The translations under genes were made by a program, and so were the position numbers. Below, in pieces: positions 9,035 to 17,713 of a DNA stretch of 64,000 nucleotides. Source of the DNA: JBNFVY01 sp049943335 (lineage in GTDB: Bacteria; Pseudomonadota; Alphaproteobacteria; Rhodobacterales; Rhodobacteraceae); contig NZ_JBNFVY010000006.1 of NCBI RefSeq assembly GCF_049943335.1, forward strand, positions 49,948 through 113,947, given 5' to 3'. Below the pieces are notes generated by a model, which had not been told where the DNA came from, searched no databases, and saw nothing but the letters and a program-made list of their open reading frames with translations. Every line of letters starts with the position of its first letter. Position 1 is the first letter of the stretch.

Positions 9035-9480
9035 TCGCGAACCGACACGGCGACGGCGCCCATGCGCAAATCGCGGGTCAATCGGATGTCGGAATCCGCA
9101 ACGTATTTCCGGCTATGCGGAAGAGGCCCAGATGGGCAACTTGATCCATAAATGCTGGGAACGGCTATAGTCAGAACACGGGCAAACCTGTGAACCGAAA
9201 GGCGCGCCGGTCGAGAAAATCTGGCCCATCATAAACGGCCCGCAATTTTCGTTTGTATGCGCAGTGCGCGACGCAAACCAGGCCGTCAACTACTTCAAAT
9301 CGCGCGCCCCGCGCCCGCAGTCAATCTTGCCCAAACACGGCGCAGCCGGGTGAACCCCGGCTGAAACCGCAGGCCATTGCCCTGCGTGACTTTTTATAGG
9401 GATTGGACAACAAACCTGCGCTGCCAATCCCCTTTGCGACCGATCAAACCATTGATCGTAACGCTTGCTGGACCTGTCGT

Positions 9481-10284
9481 TCAGCAGGCGACAGTTCGTT
9501 GGCCTATCTTGCTCAGATTTTGAACGATCTCTTCACGCATGATTTTCACGATCTCTTTTTCGGACCGCAGGATGACATCCGTGGGGGCGCCAACACCGAC
9601 GGCAAAAAGCCGCGAACTCAAGTGATTAGGGAACGGCATTGAAATCAAGCCGCATCCTTTAACAACCTGATCGGTTGACAGGTAGTAGCCCTTGGCACGG
9701 GTTTCTGCCAGCGAGGCGACGAAGGCCTTCACGTCGACTGCCGGTTCGTCGGGCGCGCGATAGGCGTTGATCTTGCGGAACAGGCTGCACACCTCTTCGT
9801 CGCTGAAGCGACTCATCAGAACGCGCCCCACGCCCGAGTTGCCCAGCGGGCGACGTGTCCCGAGTGATATGTGGTGGATGGGCGATTTTTTCGGACGGAT
9901 GACTTGCACATATTCGGCCTCGTCGCCGTTCTTTATTGCCAGCACCACCACGTGCTGCGTGCGCTGCGAAATCGTCTTGAGCAGCCGGTGGATTGTCCCT
10001 TCGCCAAACAGATCGGGATTCATCCACGACCCCAAAAGCGGCACGCGCTCGGTAGGAAAATAGTTCTTTTTGCGGGCATCGTGCGTCAGGAACCCAAGTT
10101 TGACCAAGCTTTTCAGCAGCGCCGAGGTGCTCGACTGTGGATACCCAAGTTCTTTAGAGACCTCGACGACAGATAGCGGTCGCCGCACCTCGTCGAAATA
10201 CACCAACGTGTGACAAGTGCGCGCGACCGATTTCACGATGTGGTCCCCGCCTGCCTTCACCGAAGTCTGATGCGCGTCTTCCAT
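9481..10284 (-). CDS. IclR-family transcriptional regulator
   Basis: 267-residue DNA-binding regulator. An N-terminal winged helix-turn-helix (about residues 30-75, with VVEVSKELGYPQSSTSALLK as the recognition region) precedes an IclR effector-binding domain (SLGTRRPLGNSGVGRVLMS; ETRAKGYYLSTDQVVKGCG). Such proteins bind small carboxylates or CoA-linked metabolites. The ATG at 10284 is preceded by GGGAGGGG at 3-5 bases and is preferred over the ATG at 10323. It sits between two acyl-CoA operons on the same strand and probably controls one or both. An inverted repeat at 10303-10349 just upstream of its start suggests autoregulation. Confidence 0.88.
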   Translation of the reverse strand: MEDAHQTSVKAGGDHIVKSVARTCHTLVYFDEVRRPLSVVEVSKELGYPQSSTSALLKSLVKLGFLTHDARKKNYFPTERVPLLGSWMNPDLFGEGTIHRLLKTISQRTQHVVVLAIKNGDEAEYVQVIRPKKSPIHHISLGTRRPLGNSGVGRVLMSRFSDEEVCSLFRKINAYRAPDEPAVDVKAFVASLAETRAKGYYLSTDQVVKGCGLISMPFPNHLSSRLFAVGVGAPTDVILRSEKEIVKIMREEIVQNLSKIGQRTVAC

Positions 10285-10302
10285 GATCCCCTCCCTGCGT
10301 GC

Positions 10303-10349
10303 AATTATGTGAACAGTATTCATAAAGAAGAATGGCCGCGCACATAATT
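10303..10349. promoter_or_regulatory. inverted repeat upstream of the IclR gene
   Basis: AATTATGTG (10303-10311) and CACATAATT (10341-10349) form exact 9-base arms separated by 29 bases. They lie immediately upstream of the IclR start, where a promoter is expected. The arms share the half GCACATA with site A. A regulator dimer pair could bind both arms; this is inference. Confidence 0.45.
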
Positions 10350-10423
10350 TCTGTCAACTCTTAGAAAATCGCAGAGGGCTTGCCGCACGCGAGTTGGGAT
10401 CGGGACGATGTCTGGATCGGTTG

Positions 10424-12538
10424 TCAGTGACCTCCTGGCTTGGTGGGGATGATGACGCCGTCAGCGGCAACAGCGCCCTTGCCATTTGCGCCGACGATCA
10501 ACGGATTGACATCGATGGCCTCAAGCGCTGCCCCATGATGGGCGGCAAAGGCTGACAGGCGCGCAAGCGCGTCGGCGAGCGCGTCGATGTCGCGTTCCGG
10601 CGCGCCCCTGAATGCGTCCAGCAATTTGCGGCTGCGGATTTCGTCGATCATGCGGCGTGCTTCGGCAGGCCCAAAAGGCGCGACGCGGAAGGACACGTCC
10701 TCCAGGGCCTCGACAAACACCCCGCCCAGGCCGAACATGACCACCGGGCCAAAGGCCGGATCCTGCGTCACGCCAAGGATGGCTTCCAGACCGGGTTCGG
10801 CCTGCTCGGCGACCACCAGCCCGTCAATCCGGGCGTCGGGCATTTTCTCGGACGCCAATTTCAGGATCTGCGCTCCGGCGGCGCGGACATCTTCGGCTGA
10901 ACGCAGGTCCAGCGCGACGCCCCCGATATCGGATTTGTGCAGGATGTCGGGCGAAGCAATCTTCAGCACAACCGGAAAGCCCATCTCTTGCGCCGCCTCG
11001 GCTGCCGCCTCGGGCGTCTTGGCCAAGGTTTCACGTACGATCGCGATGCCGGCTTCTGCAAGCAGGGCCTTGGCCTCGATCTCATTCACCATTGCGTCGG
11101 GCAACGGCGACAAGTCAGATAGTTCGGGTATCGGATCATTTTCGCCAGCCCGTGCGAAGGACCGGGCGAAATAGCGCAACGCGGCCATCGCGCGCACAGC
11201 ACGGGTCGGTTCTTCGAACACGATGAACCCTGAGCGTTCGTACGCCGCGCGGCCCTCAGGTTCCGTCAGCGAACAAAACAGCATCGGGCGGCCGGGGTAC
11301 TTTTCGCGGATGCGCTCAAGACCGGTTCGAATGGCTTCGTTCAGGTCGGCGACAAGACCGACGGTAGACATAAAGATCACCGCCCCATCGATTTCGCCGT
11401 CACCAAACAACACATCCATGTTAGTTTCCAGCAGGTCGATCTGGTTGACCAGTTGCGCCGTCACATCAACCGGGTTGCGAACCCCTGCAAAAGGCAGCAC
11501 CTCTTTCAACTTCTTCTGTGCATGATCGGGAAGGGCCGGTACGTCCAGGTTCAGCTTTTCGGCTTCGTCGGCCATCATAACTCCGACGCCGCCGGACACC
11601 GTCACAAGGCCCAGGCGATCGCCCTGCATCATCGAACCGGATTCGGCGCAGGCATAGGTCACATCGAACATTTCATCGACCGATTGCGCCCGGTAGACGC
11701 CGTACTGGCGAAAAGCGGCATCATAGACCGCATCGGCCCCCGCCAGCGAAGCGGTGTGCGACTGCGCGGCCTCGGCGCCGACCGCGCTACGCCCGACTTT
11801 CATCATGACCACCGGCTTTTCGCGCGCGCGCGCCAATTCCAGGGCTTCGACCAGCCTGTCGCGGTCGGTCGCGCCTTCGAGGTATCCCATGATCACGCGG
11901 GTATCGTCATCCTGCGCGCAATAGGCCACGGCATCGGCGAAATCGACATCGCAGGAATTGCCCGTCGTCGCCCAGATGTTGACGCCCAGTCCGCGCATCC
12001 GGACCAGCGTCATGCAATACGACCCAAAAGCGCCGCTTTGGCTGACGATCGACACGCCGCCCGGCTTTGGCAGGTGCTGTTCGACCCCGGGCGTGAATGT
12101 TGCATAGAGGTTGTGGCGCACGTTGGCGATGCCAAGGCAGTTCGGCCCCACAAGGCGCATCCCGCCTTCGCGCGCGATATCCACCATGCGCGCCTGCAGC
12201 GCGGCCCCGTCGGCATCAACCTCGGAGAACCCCGAGCTGAAGATCACCGCCCCCCGCACGCCGCGGGCCGCGCATTGCTCGACCGCCTGAACTGCCAACG
12301 GCGCGGGCAGCGCGATCACGGCCAAGTCCGGTGTCGTCGGCGCCTGCGCGATCGACGGATACGCTGTCAGGCCCTGCACCTCGGCCGATTTGGGGTTGAT
12401 GGGCAGGATCGGGCCGGCGAACCCGTGCCGTTTGAGAAAATCCACCGGCCGTCCGCCGATGCGCTTGGGGTCACTCGAGGCGCCAATCACTGCCACAGAT
12501 CTTGGGGAAAAAATGGCATCCATTCCGTCAATTCGCAT
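10424..12538 (-). CDS. ADP-forming acyl-CoA synthetase, fused alpha-beta
   Basis: 704-residue complete fused synthetase predicted to make an acyl-CoA with ATP to ADP conversion. The CoA-binding domain begins with SPRSVAVIGASSDPKRIGG (about residues 12-30). The phosphohistidine loop is QSHTASLAGADAVYDAAF (about 260-277). The C-terminal ATP-grasp domain contains GFPVVLKIASPDILHKSDIG and FGLGGVFVEALEDVSFRVAP. The ATG at 12538 follows AAAGGAAG at good spacing. It is the last gene of a CaiB, dehydrogenase, synthetase operon and lies just upstream of the IclR gene. It is similar in order and motifs to the synthetase at 1-2011, so the two are probably paralogues with different substrates. Confidence 0.92.
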   Translation of the reverse strand: MRIDGMDAIFSPRSVAVIGASSDPKRIGGRPVDFLKRHGFAGPILPINPKSAEVQGLTAYPSIAQAPTTPDLAVIALPAPLAVQAVEQCAARGVRGAVIFSSGFSEVDADGAALQARMVDIAREGGMRLVGPNCLGIANVRHNLYATFTPGVEQHLPKPGGVSIVSQSGAFGSYCMTLVRMRGLGVNIWATTGNSCDVDFADAVAYCAQDDDTRVIMGYLEGATDRDRLVEALELARAREKPVVMMKVGRSAVGAEAAQSHTASLAGADAVYDAAFRQYGVYRAQSVDEMFDVTYACAESGSMMQGDRLGLVTVSGGVGVMMADEAEKLNLDVPALPDHAQKKLKEVLPFAGVRNPVDVTAQLVNQIDLLETNMDVLFGDGEIDGAVIFMSTVGLVADLNEAIRTGLERIREKYPGRPMLFCSLTEPEGRAAYERSGFIVFEEPTRAVRAMAALRYFARSFARAGENDPIPELSDLSPLPDAMVNEIEAKALLAEAGIAIVRETLAKTPEAAAEAAQEMGFPVVLKIASPDILHKSDIGGVALDLRSAEDVRAAGAQILKLASEKMPDARIDGLVVAEQAEPGLEAILGVTQDPAFGPVVMFGLGGVFVEALEDVSFRVAPFGPAEARRMIDEIRSRKLLDAFRGAPERDIDALADALARLSAFAAHHGAALEAIDVNPLIVGANGKGAVAADGVIIPTKPGGH

Positions 12539-12561
12539 GGGTCTTCCTTTGATTTTCGAAA

Positions 12562-13728
12562 CTAGTAGGATTTTGGCAAGCCGAGCGCGTGTTCCGCGAT
12601 GAACGAAAGCACCAGTTGCGGGGTGACCGGTGCGATACGGAACAGGATGGCTTCCCGAACCAGGCGTTCGACATGGTATTCCTTGGCATAGCCAAACCCG
12701 CCGAATGTCAGCTGCGCAGTCTGCGTCGCCTTCACCGCCGCTTCACCGGCCAGGTATTTGCCTGCGTTGGCTTCGCTTCCACAGGGCTTGCCGGCGTCGT
12801 ACAGCGCGCCTGCGTGCATGGCCATCAGATTGGCCGCTTCCAGTTCCGCCCAGCTCGCGGCAAGGGGGTGCTGCACACCCTGGTTCTGACCGATCGGCCT
12901 GCCAAAGACGACACGCTCATTGGCATAATCCGCCGCGCGCCGAAGCGCGTTGCGCCCGATCCCGACCGCTTCGGCGGCGATCAGGACCCGTTCAGGGTTC
13001 AGCCCGTGCAGGATCTGGCGAAAGCCCTGACCTTCTTCGCCAATCAGATCCTCGGCCGGGATCGGCAGCCCGTCGATGAACAGCTCGTTTGAATCGACGC
13101 ATTTGCGGCCCATCTTTTCGATCTCGCGCACTGTGACGAATGTGCGATCCAGATCGGTGTAGAACAGGCTCAAACCTTCGGTCGGTTTCTTGACGTCCTC
13201 AATTGGGGTGGTGCGCGCCAGAAGCAGGATCTTGTCGGCCTCTTGGGCGGTCGAAATCCAGACCTTTTGCCCGTGCACGATATAGCGGTCACCCTGTCGC
13301 ACGGCGCGTGTTTTCAGCTTGGTCGTGTCCAGGCCGGTGGTCGGTTCAGTCACCCCGAAACACGCACGCTCTTCGCCCGCGACCAAGGGCGGAAGGTACT
13401 TCTTTTTCTGGTCATCGGTGCCGAATTTCACGACCGGGTTCAGGCCGAAGATGTTCATGTGGATCGCCGAGGCAGCGCTGTTGCCGCCGCCGGATTCCGC
13501 AATGGCCTGCATCATGATCGCGGCATCGACGATGCCAAGACCGGCGCCCCCGTATTCTTCGGGGATGGCGATCCCCAGCCAGCCATCGCGGGCCAGCTTT
13601 TGGTGCAACTCGCGCGGGAAACCGCCTTCGCGATCACGGGTCAGCCAGAATTCGTCATCGAATTCTTCGCAGATCCGCAGGACCGCATCGCGAATTCCCT
13701 GCTGCTCGGATGTCATCTGATAGGTCAT
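12562..13728 (-). CDS. acyl-CoA dehydrogenase
   Basis: 388-residue FAD-dependent acyl-CoA dehydrogenase. The middle domain has CFGVTEPTTGLDTTKLKT, and the flavin region has VFGRPIGQNQGVQHPLA. The likely catalytic base is the Glu of LNPERVLIAAEAVGIG, the isovaleryl-CoA-dehydrogenase position. The usual C-terminal Glu-Gly-Thr is replaced by IAPVTPQLVL, an unusual ending for this family. The ATG at 13728 follows GAGGAGGAA. It lies between the CaiB and synthetase genes with gaps of 30 and 23 bases, so the three genes are probably one transcript. Confidence 0.9.
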   Translation of the reverse strand: MTYQMTSEQQGIRDAVLRICEEFDDEFWLTRDREGGFPRELHQKLARDGWLGIAIPEEYGGAGLGIVDAAIMMQAIAESGGGNSAASAIHMNIFGLNPVVKFGTDDQKKKYLPPLVAGEERACFGVTEPTTGLDTTKLKTRAVRQGDRYIVHGQKVWISTAQEADKILLLARTTPIEDVKKPTEGLSLFYTDLDRTFVTVREIEKMGRKCVDSNELFIDGLPIPAEDLIGEEGQGFRQILHGLNPERVLIAAEAVGIGRNALRRAADYANERVVFGRPIGQNQGVQHPLAASWAELEAANLMAMHAGALYDAGKPCGSEANAGKYLAGEAAVKATQTAQLTFGGFGYAKEYHVERLVREAILFRIAPVTPQLVLSFIAEHALGLPKSY

Positions 13729-13758
13729 GAGTTCCTCCTCAAGTCTTGCAGACCCAGC

Positions 13759-14973
13759 TCAGTGGTCTGGTTCGGCCACTGCGCCTTTTTCGGTCAGTTT
13801 GTCGATTTGCCCGGCGTCATACCCGAGCTCTTTCAGAATCGTGCGGCTGTCGGCGCCCAATTCGCTGCGCCCAAGCCAGCGCAGCCGGCCCGGCGTCTTG
13901 TCCAGTTTTGGCACCGGCCCGACCACCTTGGTGTCGTCACCTTCCACACCGACGATGTCCCCTCGTGCGGCGATCTGGGGATCGGCCAGGATATCATCGA
14001 CGTCATAGACCATCGCCGCCACGGCATCGTGGGCGCTAAAGATGTCGATCGCCCCCTGCGCATCATGCTGCGCCACAAAGGCCCCAAGGCGCTCAACAAT
14101 TTCGTCCATATTCTCGGCAAAGCCGTCAAGGCTTTGGAACTGCGGCTGCTCGGCCCATTCCTTTCCGCCAGCCGCCTCTAAAAGACGCCGCCCGGTGGCC
14201 GCGCTGCCCGCGCTGACGGTGACCCATTTCCCGTCCCGCGCGCGAAATACCCCGGCGGGGGCGTAGGAATTGGGGGCCTGAAGACCGTTTCGATCAACCG
14301 GCAGGCCCGCGCCAGTGCGCGTCGGGATGTGGTAGTCGATCAAACGCAACAGCGGCTCGAATATCGCCAGATCCACCACCTGGCCCCGCGCGCTGCCGTT
14401 TCGCACTGCATGCAGCGCCATCATCGCGCCGTAGGCCGCCATCAGGCCGGTGGTTGAATCGGCGGCGGGAAAGCCGGGGTGCATGGGTGCGTTGTCGGCA
14501 AAGCCCGTGATATGGGCCAGCCCGCTCATGGCTTCGCCGGCGCGACCGAACCCCGGCCACGAGGCGCGCGGCCCGGTCTGCCCGTACCCCGAAATCCGCA
14601 CGATCACCAGATCGGGGTTCCAGTCGTGCAACACCTCTGGCGCCAACCCTGCCCTTTCCAGCACACCGGGGCGGAAATTTTCGATCAGCACATGAGCGTT
14701 TTCGACCAGGCGGCGCAAAACCGCGCGACCGTCTTCGCTCTTCCAGTCCAGCGCCAAAAGACGTTTGTTTCGGGCCAAGGTCTTCCACCAGGCGCCCACG
14801 CCATCGCTGGCGCGCGCGCTCAGCACCCGCAGCATGTCGCCCTGCCCCGGACGCTCGATCTTGATCACGTCAGCCCCGAAATCCGACAGCAATGCGCCGC
14901 ACATGGGTGCGGCGATCACATGGCCCAATTCAATCACCCTGACGTCGCTCAGTGGTCCGTTATCCATGTTCAC
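13759..14973 (-). CDS. CaiB/BaiF-family (class III) CoA-transferase
   Basis: 404-residue class III CoA-transferase that moves CoA between carboxylic acids through an aspartyl intermediate. The N-terminus reads VIELGHVIAAPMCGALLSDF, followed by GADVIKIERPGQGD. The probable catalytic Asp lies in FPAADSTTGLMAAYG, about residue 170. The start is a GTG at 14973 with GAGG at good spacing; an ATG two codons later is the alternative. It is first in its operon and diverges from the split synthetase operon at 15133 across about 160 bases. Donor and acceptor acids cannot be told from the sequence. Confidence 0.9.
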   Translation of the reverse strand: MNMDNGPLSDVRVIELGHVIAAPMCGALLSDFGADVIKIERPGQGDMLRVLSARASDGVGAWWKTLARNKRLLALDWKSEDGRAVLRRLVENAHVLIENFRPGVLERAGLAPEVLHDWNPDLVIVRISGYGQTGPRASWPGFGRAGEAMSGLAHITGFADNAPMHPGFPAADSTTGLMAAYGAMMALHAVRNGSARGQVVDLAIFEPLLRLIDYHIPTRTGAGLPVDRNGLQAPNSYAPAGVFRARDGKWVTVSAGSAATGRRLLEAAGGKEWAEQPQFQSLDGFAENMDEIVERLGAFVAQHDAQGAIDIFSAHDAVAAMVYDVDDILADPQIAARGDIVGVEGDDTKVVGPVPKLDKTPGRLRWLGRSELGADSRTILKELGYDAGQIDKLTEKGAVAEPDH

Positions 14974-15132
14974 GCGGTTTGCCTCACTTTGCGCTATTTT
15001 TCTGTCGTCAAGCCCTAGTTTTCGGCCCTGACGGACTCAGTCTGTTCGGAACCGAAATCAATTGCGAGAATAATCGAACAACCGTTAGATCGCCAAAACA
15101 AGCAGAGATTTTTTCACTTGACGGAGGAAAGC

Positions 15133-16548
15133 ATGGCGGACCCAAACTCGAATCGAGCGGCAGCAAGCCGGCCTTCGGTTGCCGAGGCATTGGACGGTTT
15201 GTTCGATCCCCGCACCATCGCGGTGGTCGGGGCGTCCCGCACCAAGGGCAAGTTGGGACAGGCCGTGATGGCCCTGCTGAAGAGCAACGGCTACAGCGGC
15301 ACAATCATCCCGGTGAACCCTTCAGGCGGCGAGATCGAAGGCTTGCCGGCGGTGCGCAGTCTGGAAGAGATTGACGGCCCGATCGACGTGGTCGTTCTGG
15401 CAACCCCGGTCAGTGTCGCACTGGACGCTCTGGAAACCTGCACGCGGCTCGACGTGAAGGTCGTGGTCGGGGTGACCTCGGGTTTTTCAGAAGCCGGGGA
15501 CGATGGGCATGAAAATGAAATGCGGCTGCGCAGGGTGATGCAGGACGCGCCCTTTCGCCTGATCGGGCCGAACTGCGAAGGCGTGGTGCGCCCGGCCTCG
15601 GATCTGCAACTGACCTTCAGCCCGATGTTCAACGGCCTTCGCCCCGGTCCGGTCGCCATGATTTCCCAGTCCGGCGCGCTTGGAGGCCTTATGGCGTTGC
15701 GTCTGGGCGAACGCGGCGTGGGGATCAATGCCATCGTGTCCAGCGGCAACGAGACCGATCTGACCGCCGCAGATCTGCTCGACTATCTGGGCAACGACCC
15801 GCAGACGCGCGTGGTTCTGTGCTACGTCGAAGAACTGCGCGACGGGCGTCGGTTCGCCGAAGCGGCCCAACGCCTGACAAAGGCGGGAAAGCATGTCGTG
15901 GCGGTCAAGGGCGGGCGCAGCCGCGCCGGATCGCGCGCGGTCCAATCGCATACCGGCGCGATGGCCGGGGACGATCGGGTGATCAGCGCGGTGTTTCGCG
16001 AAACCGGGGTTATCCGCGCGCGGGAATCCGTGGCTGCCGTTGATGCTGTAACGGCCCTCGCAGCGGGGCGGCAGCCTGCCGGGAACCGGGTCGGTATCAT
16101 CTCTGTCACCGGCGGGCTTGGCGTCGAAATGACCGATCTGGCCGAGAGCGCCGGCTTCGAGGTTCCGGTCCTGGACGAGGCGACGCAAACCGCGCTGTCG
16201 CGCTATGTGCCGTTCTACGGGTCGGTCGCAAACCCGGTCGATCTGACCGGCGTGGTTCTGGCGAATCCCACGTATGTCGGCCGCTGTCTCCAGGCCGTTG
16301 CCGCCGATCCGGGCGTGGATATCGCCATCGCAATTATCACATTTGTGCCGGATCAGCAGTTCATCGAAGCCTTGGCCGAGGCATTCGACAGCACTGACAA
16401 GCCGGTCCTGATCGTCTGGACCGGTGCAGCGCGCAGCAATGCATCGGGCGAGGCCCTGCGCGAGCGGGCTGTTCCGGTCTATGATTCGCCCGCGCGGGCG
16501 GCGTCGGGCCTTGCCGCACTGGCCGCCACAACAGGAGAAGTGGCATGA
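15133..16548 (+). CDS. ADP-forming acyl-CoA synthetase, alpha-like subunit
   Basis: 471-residue protein equal to the alpha part of the fused synthetases. It has the CoA-binding domain (DPRTIAVVGASRTKGKLGQA) and the phosphohistidine-bearing ligase domain (QSHTGAMAGDDRVISAVF). The ATP-grasp domain is absent and is encoded by the next gene, which overlaps it by ATGA. The ATG at 15133 has GGAGG five bases upstream; the in-frame TTG at 15118 is rejected. It leads a six-gene operon with MaoC, dehydrogenase, thiolase-like and DUF35 genes, so it should supply the starter acyl-CoA. Confidence 0.9.
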   Translation: MADPNSNRAAASRPSVAEALDGLFDPRTIAVVGASRTKGKLGQAVMALLKSNGYSGTIIPVNPSGGEIEGLPAVRSLEEIDGPIDVVVLATPVSVALDALETCTRLDVKVVVGVTSGFSEAGDDGHENEMRLRRVMQDAPFRLIGPNCEGVVRPASDLQLTFSPMFNGLRPGPVAMISQSGALGGLMALRLGERGVGINAIVSSGNETDLTAADLLDYLGNDPQTRVVLCYVEELRDGRRFAEAAQRLTKAGKHVVAVKGGRSRAGSRAVQSHTGAMAGDDRVISAVFRETGVIRARESVAAVDAVTALAAGRQPAGNRVGIISVTGGLGVEMTDLAESAGFEVPVLDEATQTALSRYVPFYGSVANPVDLTGVVLANPTYVGRCLQAVAADPGVDIAIAIITFVPDQQFIEALAEAFDSTDKPVLIVWTGAARSNASGEALRERAVPVYDSPARAASGLAALAATTGEVA

Positions 16549-17216
16549 CCCCGAGGGAAACACTGGAAAACTGGCACCGCGCCGGGCGCAAGGTAGTCCA
16601 TGAGGCGGACGCGAAGGACCTGCTGCAACGGATGGGCGTGCCGGTGCCAAAACGCAACCCCGCCGAAGGGCGCTGCGTCGCCAAGCTGTGTCACGACGAC
16701 TATCCGCATAAGTCCGATCATGGTCTCGTCCGATTGGGCCTGTCGCCCGACGAGGCGAAACAGGCCGCCGCCGAAATGGCGCAACGGTTTGCGGGCGGCA
16801 CAGCGCTGATCGAAGAAATGGAAGAAGGGTCGGTGGCCGAATGGATCATCGGCTGCAAACGCGACGACACGTTCGGGCCGATCGTTCTGGCCGGTCCCGG
16901 CGGCATTCTGGTGGAACTGATCGATGCGGCCGAAATCCGGCTTGCCCCTGCGTGCCTGCAAACCGCCGAGGCGATGGTGCGCTCGGGTCCGGGGGCGCGG
17001 TTGCTGACGGGATTGCGCGGCGCCGAGCCGGCCGACCGGGATGCGCTGGCAGACCTGATTTCACGCATATCTGTTTTCTTCGCCGAAAACGCCGATCTGA
17101 TCTCGGAAATTGAAATCAACCCTGTGATGGTTCGGGCCGACGGGAAAGGACTGGCCGCGGCCGATGCCTTGATCGTGCTGACACCCAACGCGGACCAACA
17201 GGAGAATTTCACGTGA
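16545..17216 (+). CDS. ADP-forming acyl-CoA synthetase, beta-like (ATP-grasp) subunit
   Basis: 223-residue ATP-grasp protein that would bind ATP and phosphorylate the His of the alpha subunit. Recognisable segments are VAKLCHDDYPHKSDHGLVRL near residues 44-63, FGPIVLAGPGGILVELIDAA, and the C-terminal EIEINPVMV metal/nucleotide region. Its length matches a stand-alone beta subunit of archaeal-type acyl-CoA synthetases. The ATGA overlap with the alpha gene and the GTGA overlap with the next gene argue for tightly coupled expression. Confidence 0.87.
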   Translation: MTPRETLENWHRAGRKVVHEADAKDLLQRMGVPVPKRNPAEGRCVAKLCHDDYPHKSDHGLVRLGLSPDEAKQAAAEMAQRFAGGTALIEEMEEGSVAEWIIGCKRDDTFGPIVLAGPGGILVELIDAAEIRLAPACLQTAEAMVRSGPGARLLTGLRGAEPADRDALADLISRISVFFAENADLISEIEINPVMVRADGKGLAAADALIVLTPNADQQENFT

Positions 17217-17713
17217 TACGTCACCCATTCGGAGAGTTGTCACTGGGCCAGACCGGCGTATCCAGCGGGCGGACGATGACGGAAACCGATGTCGTCAACT
17301 TCTGCATGCTGACCGGGAACTGGCTGGAACTGCATTCCAACATCGAGCATGCCAAAGAAGCGATCTACGGCCAGCGCCTTGTTCAGGGCAGCCTGGTGTT
17401 TTCCATCGTCAACGCGATGATCCCCTTCGACAGCTCCGTTCTCGCCGCCTTTTATGGCTGCGACAAGCTGCGCTTTCTGCGGCCCACATTCATCAACGAC
17501 ACGCTCTGGGCGCGCGTCGAAATCATCAATCTGAAAGACCACGACGAAAAGCACGGCGTCGTGACCAGCAAGCTGGAAGGCATCAACCAACGCGACGAAA
17601 CGGTCCTGCGCTGCGAATTCAGTCTTCTGATCCGCAAGACGCGTCTGGACCGGCCCGGAGAGCCCGCCAAGATCCGCGCCGCGCACGAAAAAATACACGG
17701 AGAGAACGCATGA
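17213..17713 (+). CDS. MaoC-like hotdog protein with altered active site
   Basis: 166-residue hotdog protein of the MaoC type. The expected catalytic segment reads LTGNWLELHSNIEHA (about residues 35-49). The His is kept, but the Asp of the hydratase signature is Asn and the Asn-Pro that follow are lost. It may be a modified hydratase or a structural partner, as in heteromeric ChsH1-ChsH2 hydratases where only one subunit is catalytic. It starts with a GTG at 17213 overlapping the previous stop (GTGA) after GGAGAA, and overlaps the next dehydrogenase by ATGA. Confidence 0.82.
   Translation: MIRHPFGELSLGQTGVSSGRTMTETDVVNFCMLTGNWLELHSNIEHAKEAIYGQRLVQGSLVFSIVNAMIPFDSSVLAAFYGCDKLRFLRPTFINDTLWARVEIINLKDHDEKHGVVTSKLEGINQRDETVLRCEFSLLIRKTRLDRPGEPAKIRAAHEKIHGENA

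Larger units (their letters stand above)
8875..9480. other. 606-base intergenic stretch between dctP and the IclR gene
   Basis: No convincing gene is seen on either strand. It holds the dctP leader with a 10-base tandem repeat (8918-8947) and a palindrome around 9017-9032. Two small GC hairpins follow: 9344-9362 (AGCCGGG/CCCGGCT) and 9368-9386 (CGCAGG/CCTGCG, with TTTTT after it on the plus strand). The hairpins lie just past the 3' end of the IclR gene and could end its transcript, but on the minus strand they lack a clear T-run. The rest is unremarkable. Confidence 0.5.

Noticed and set aside
9403..9642. 79-codon plus-strand frame near the end of the IclR gene
   Set aside because: It is mostly antisense to the IclR coding region, with no motif and no convincing ribosome site.
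15487..16650. 387-codon minus-strand frame opposite the synthetase alpha gene
   Set aside because: The plus-strand frame carries clear CoA-binding and phosphohistidine motifs; the antisense frame has none.
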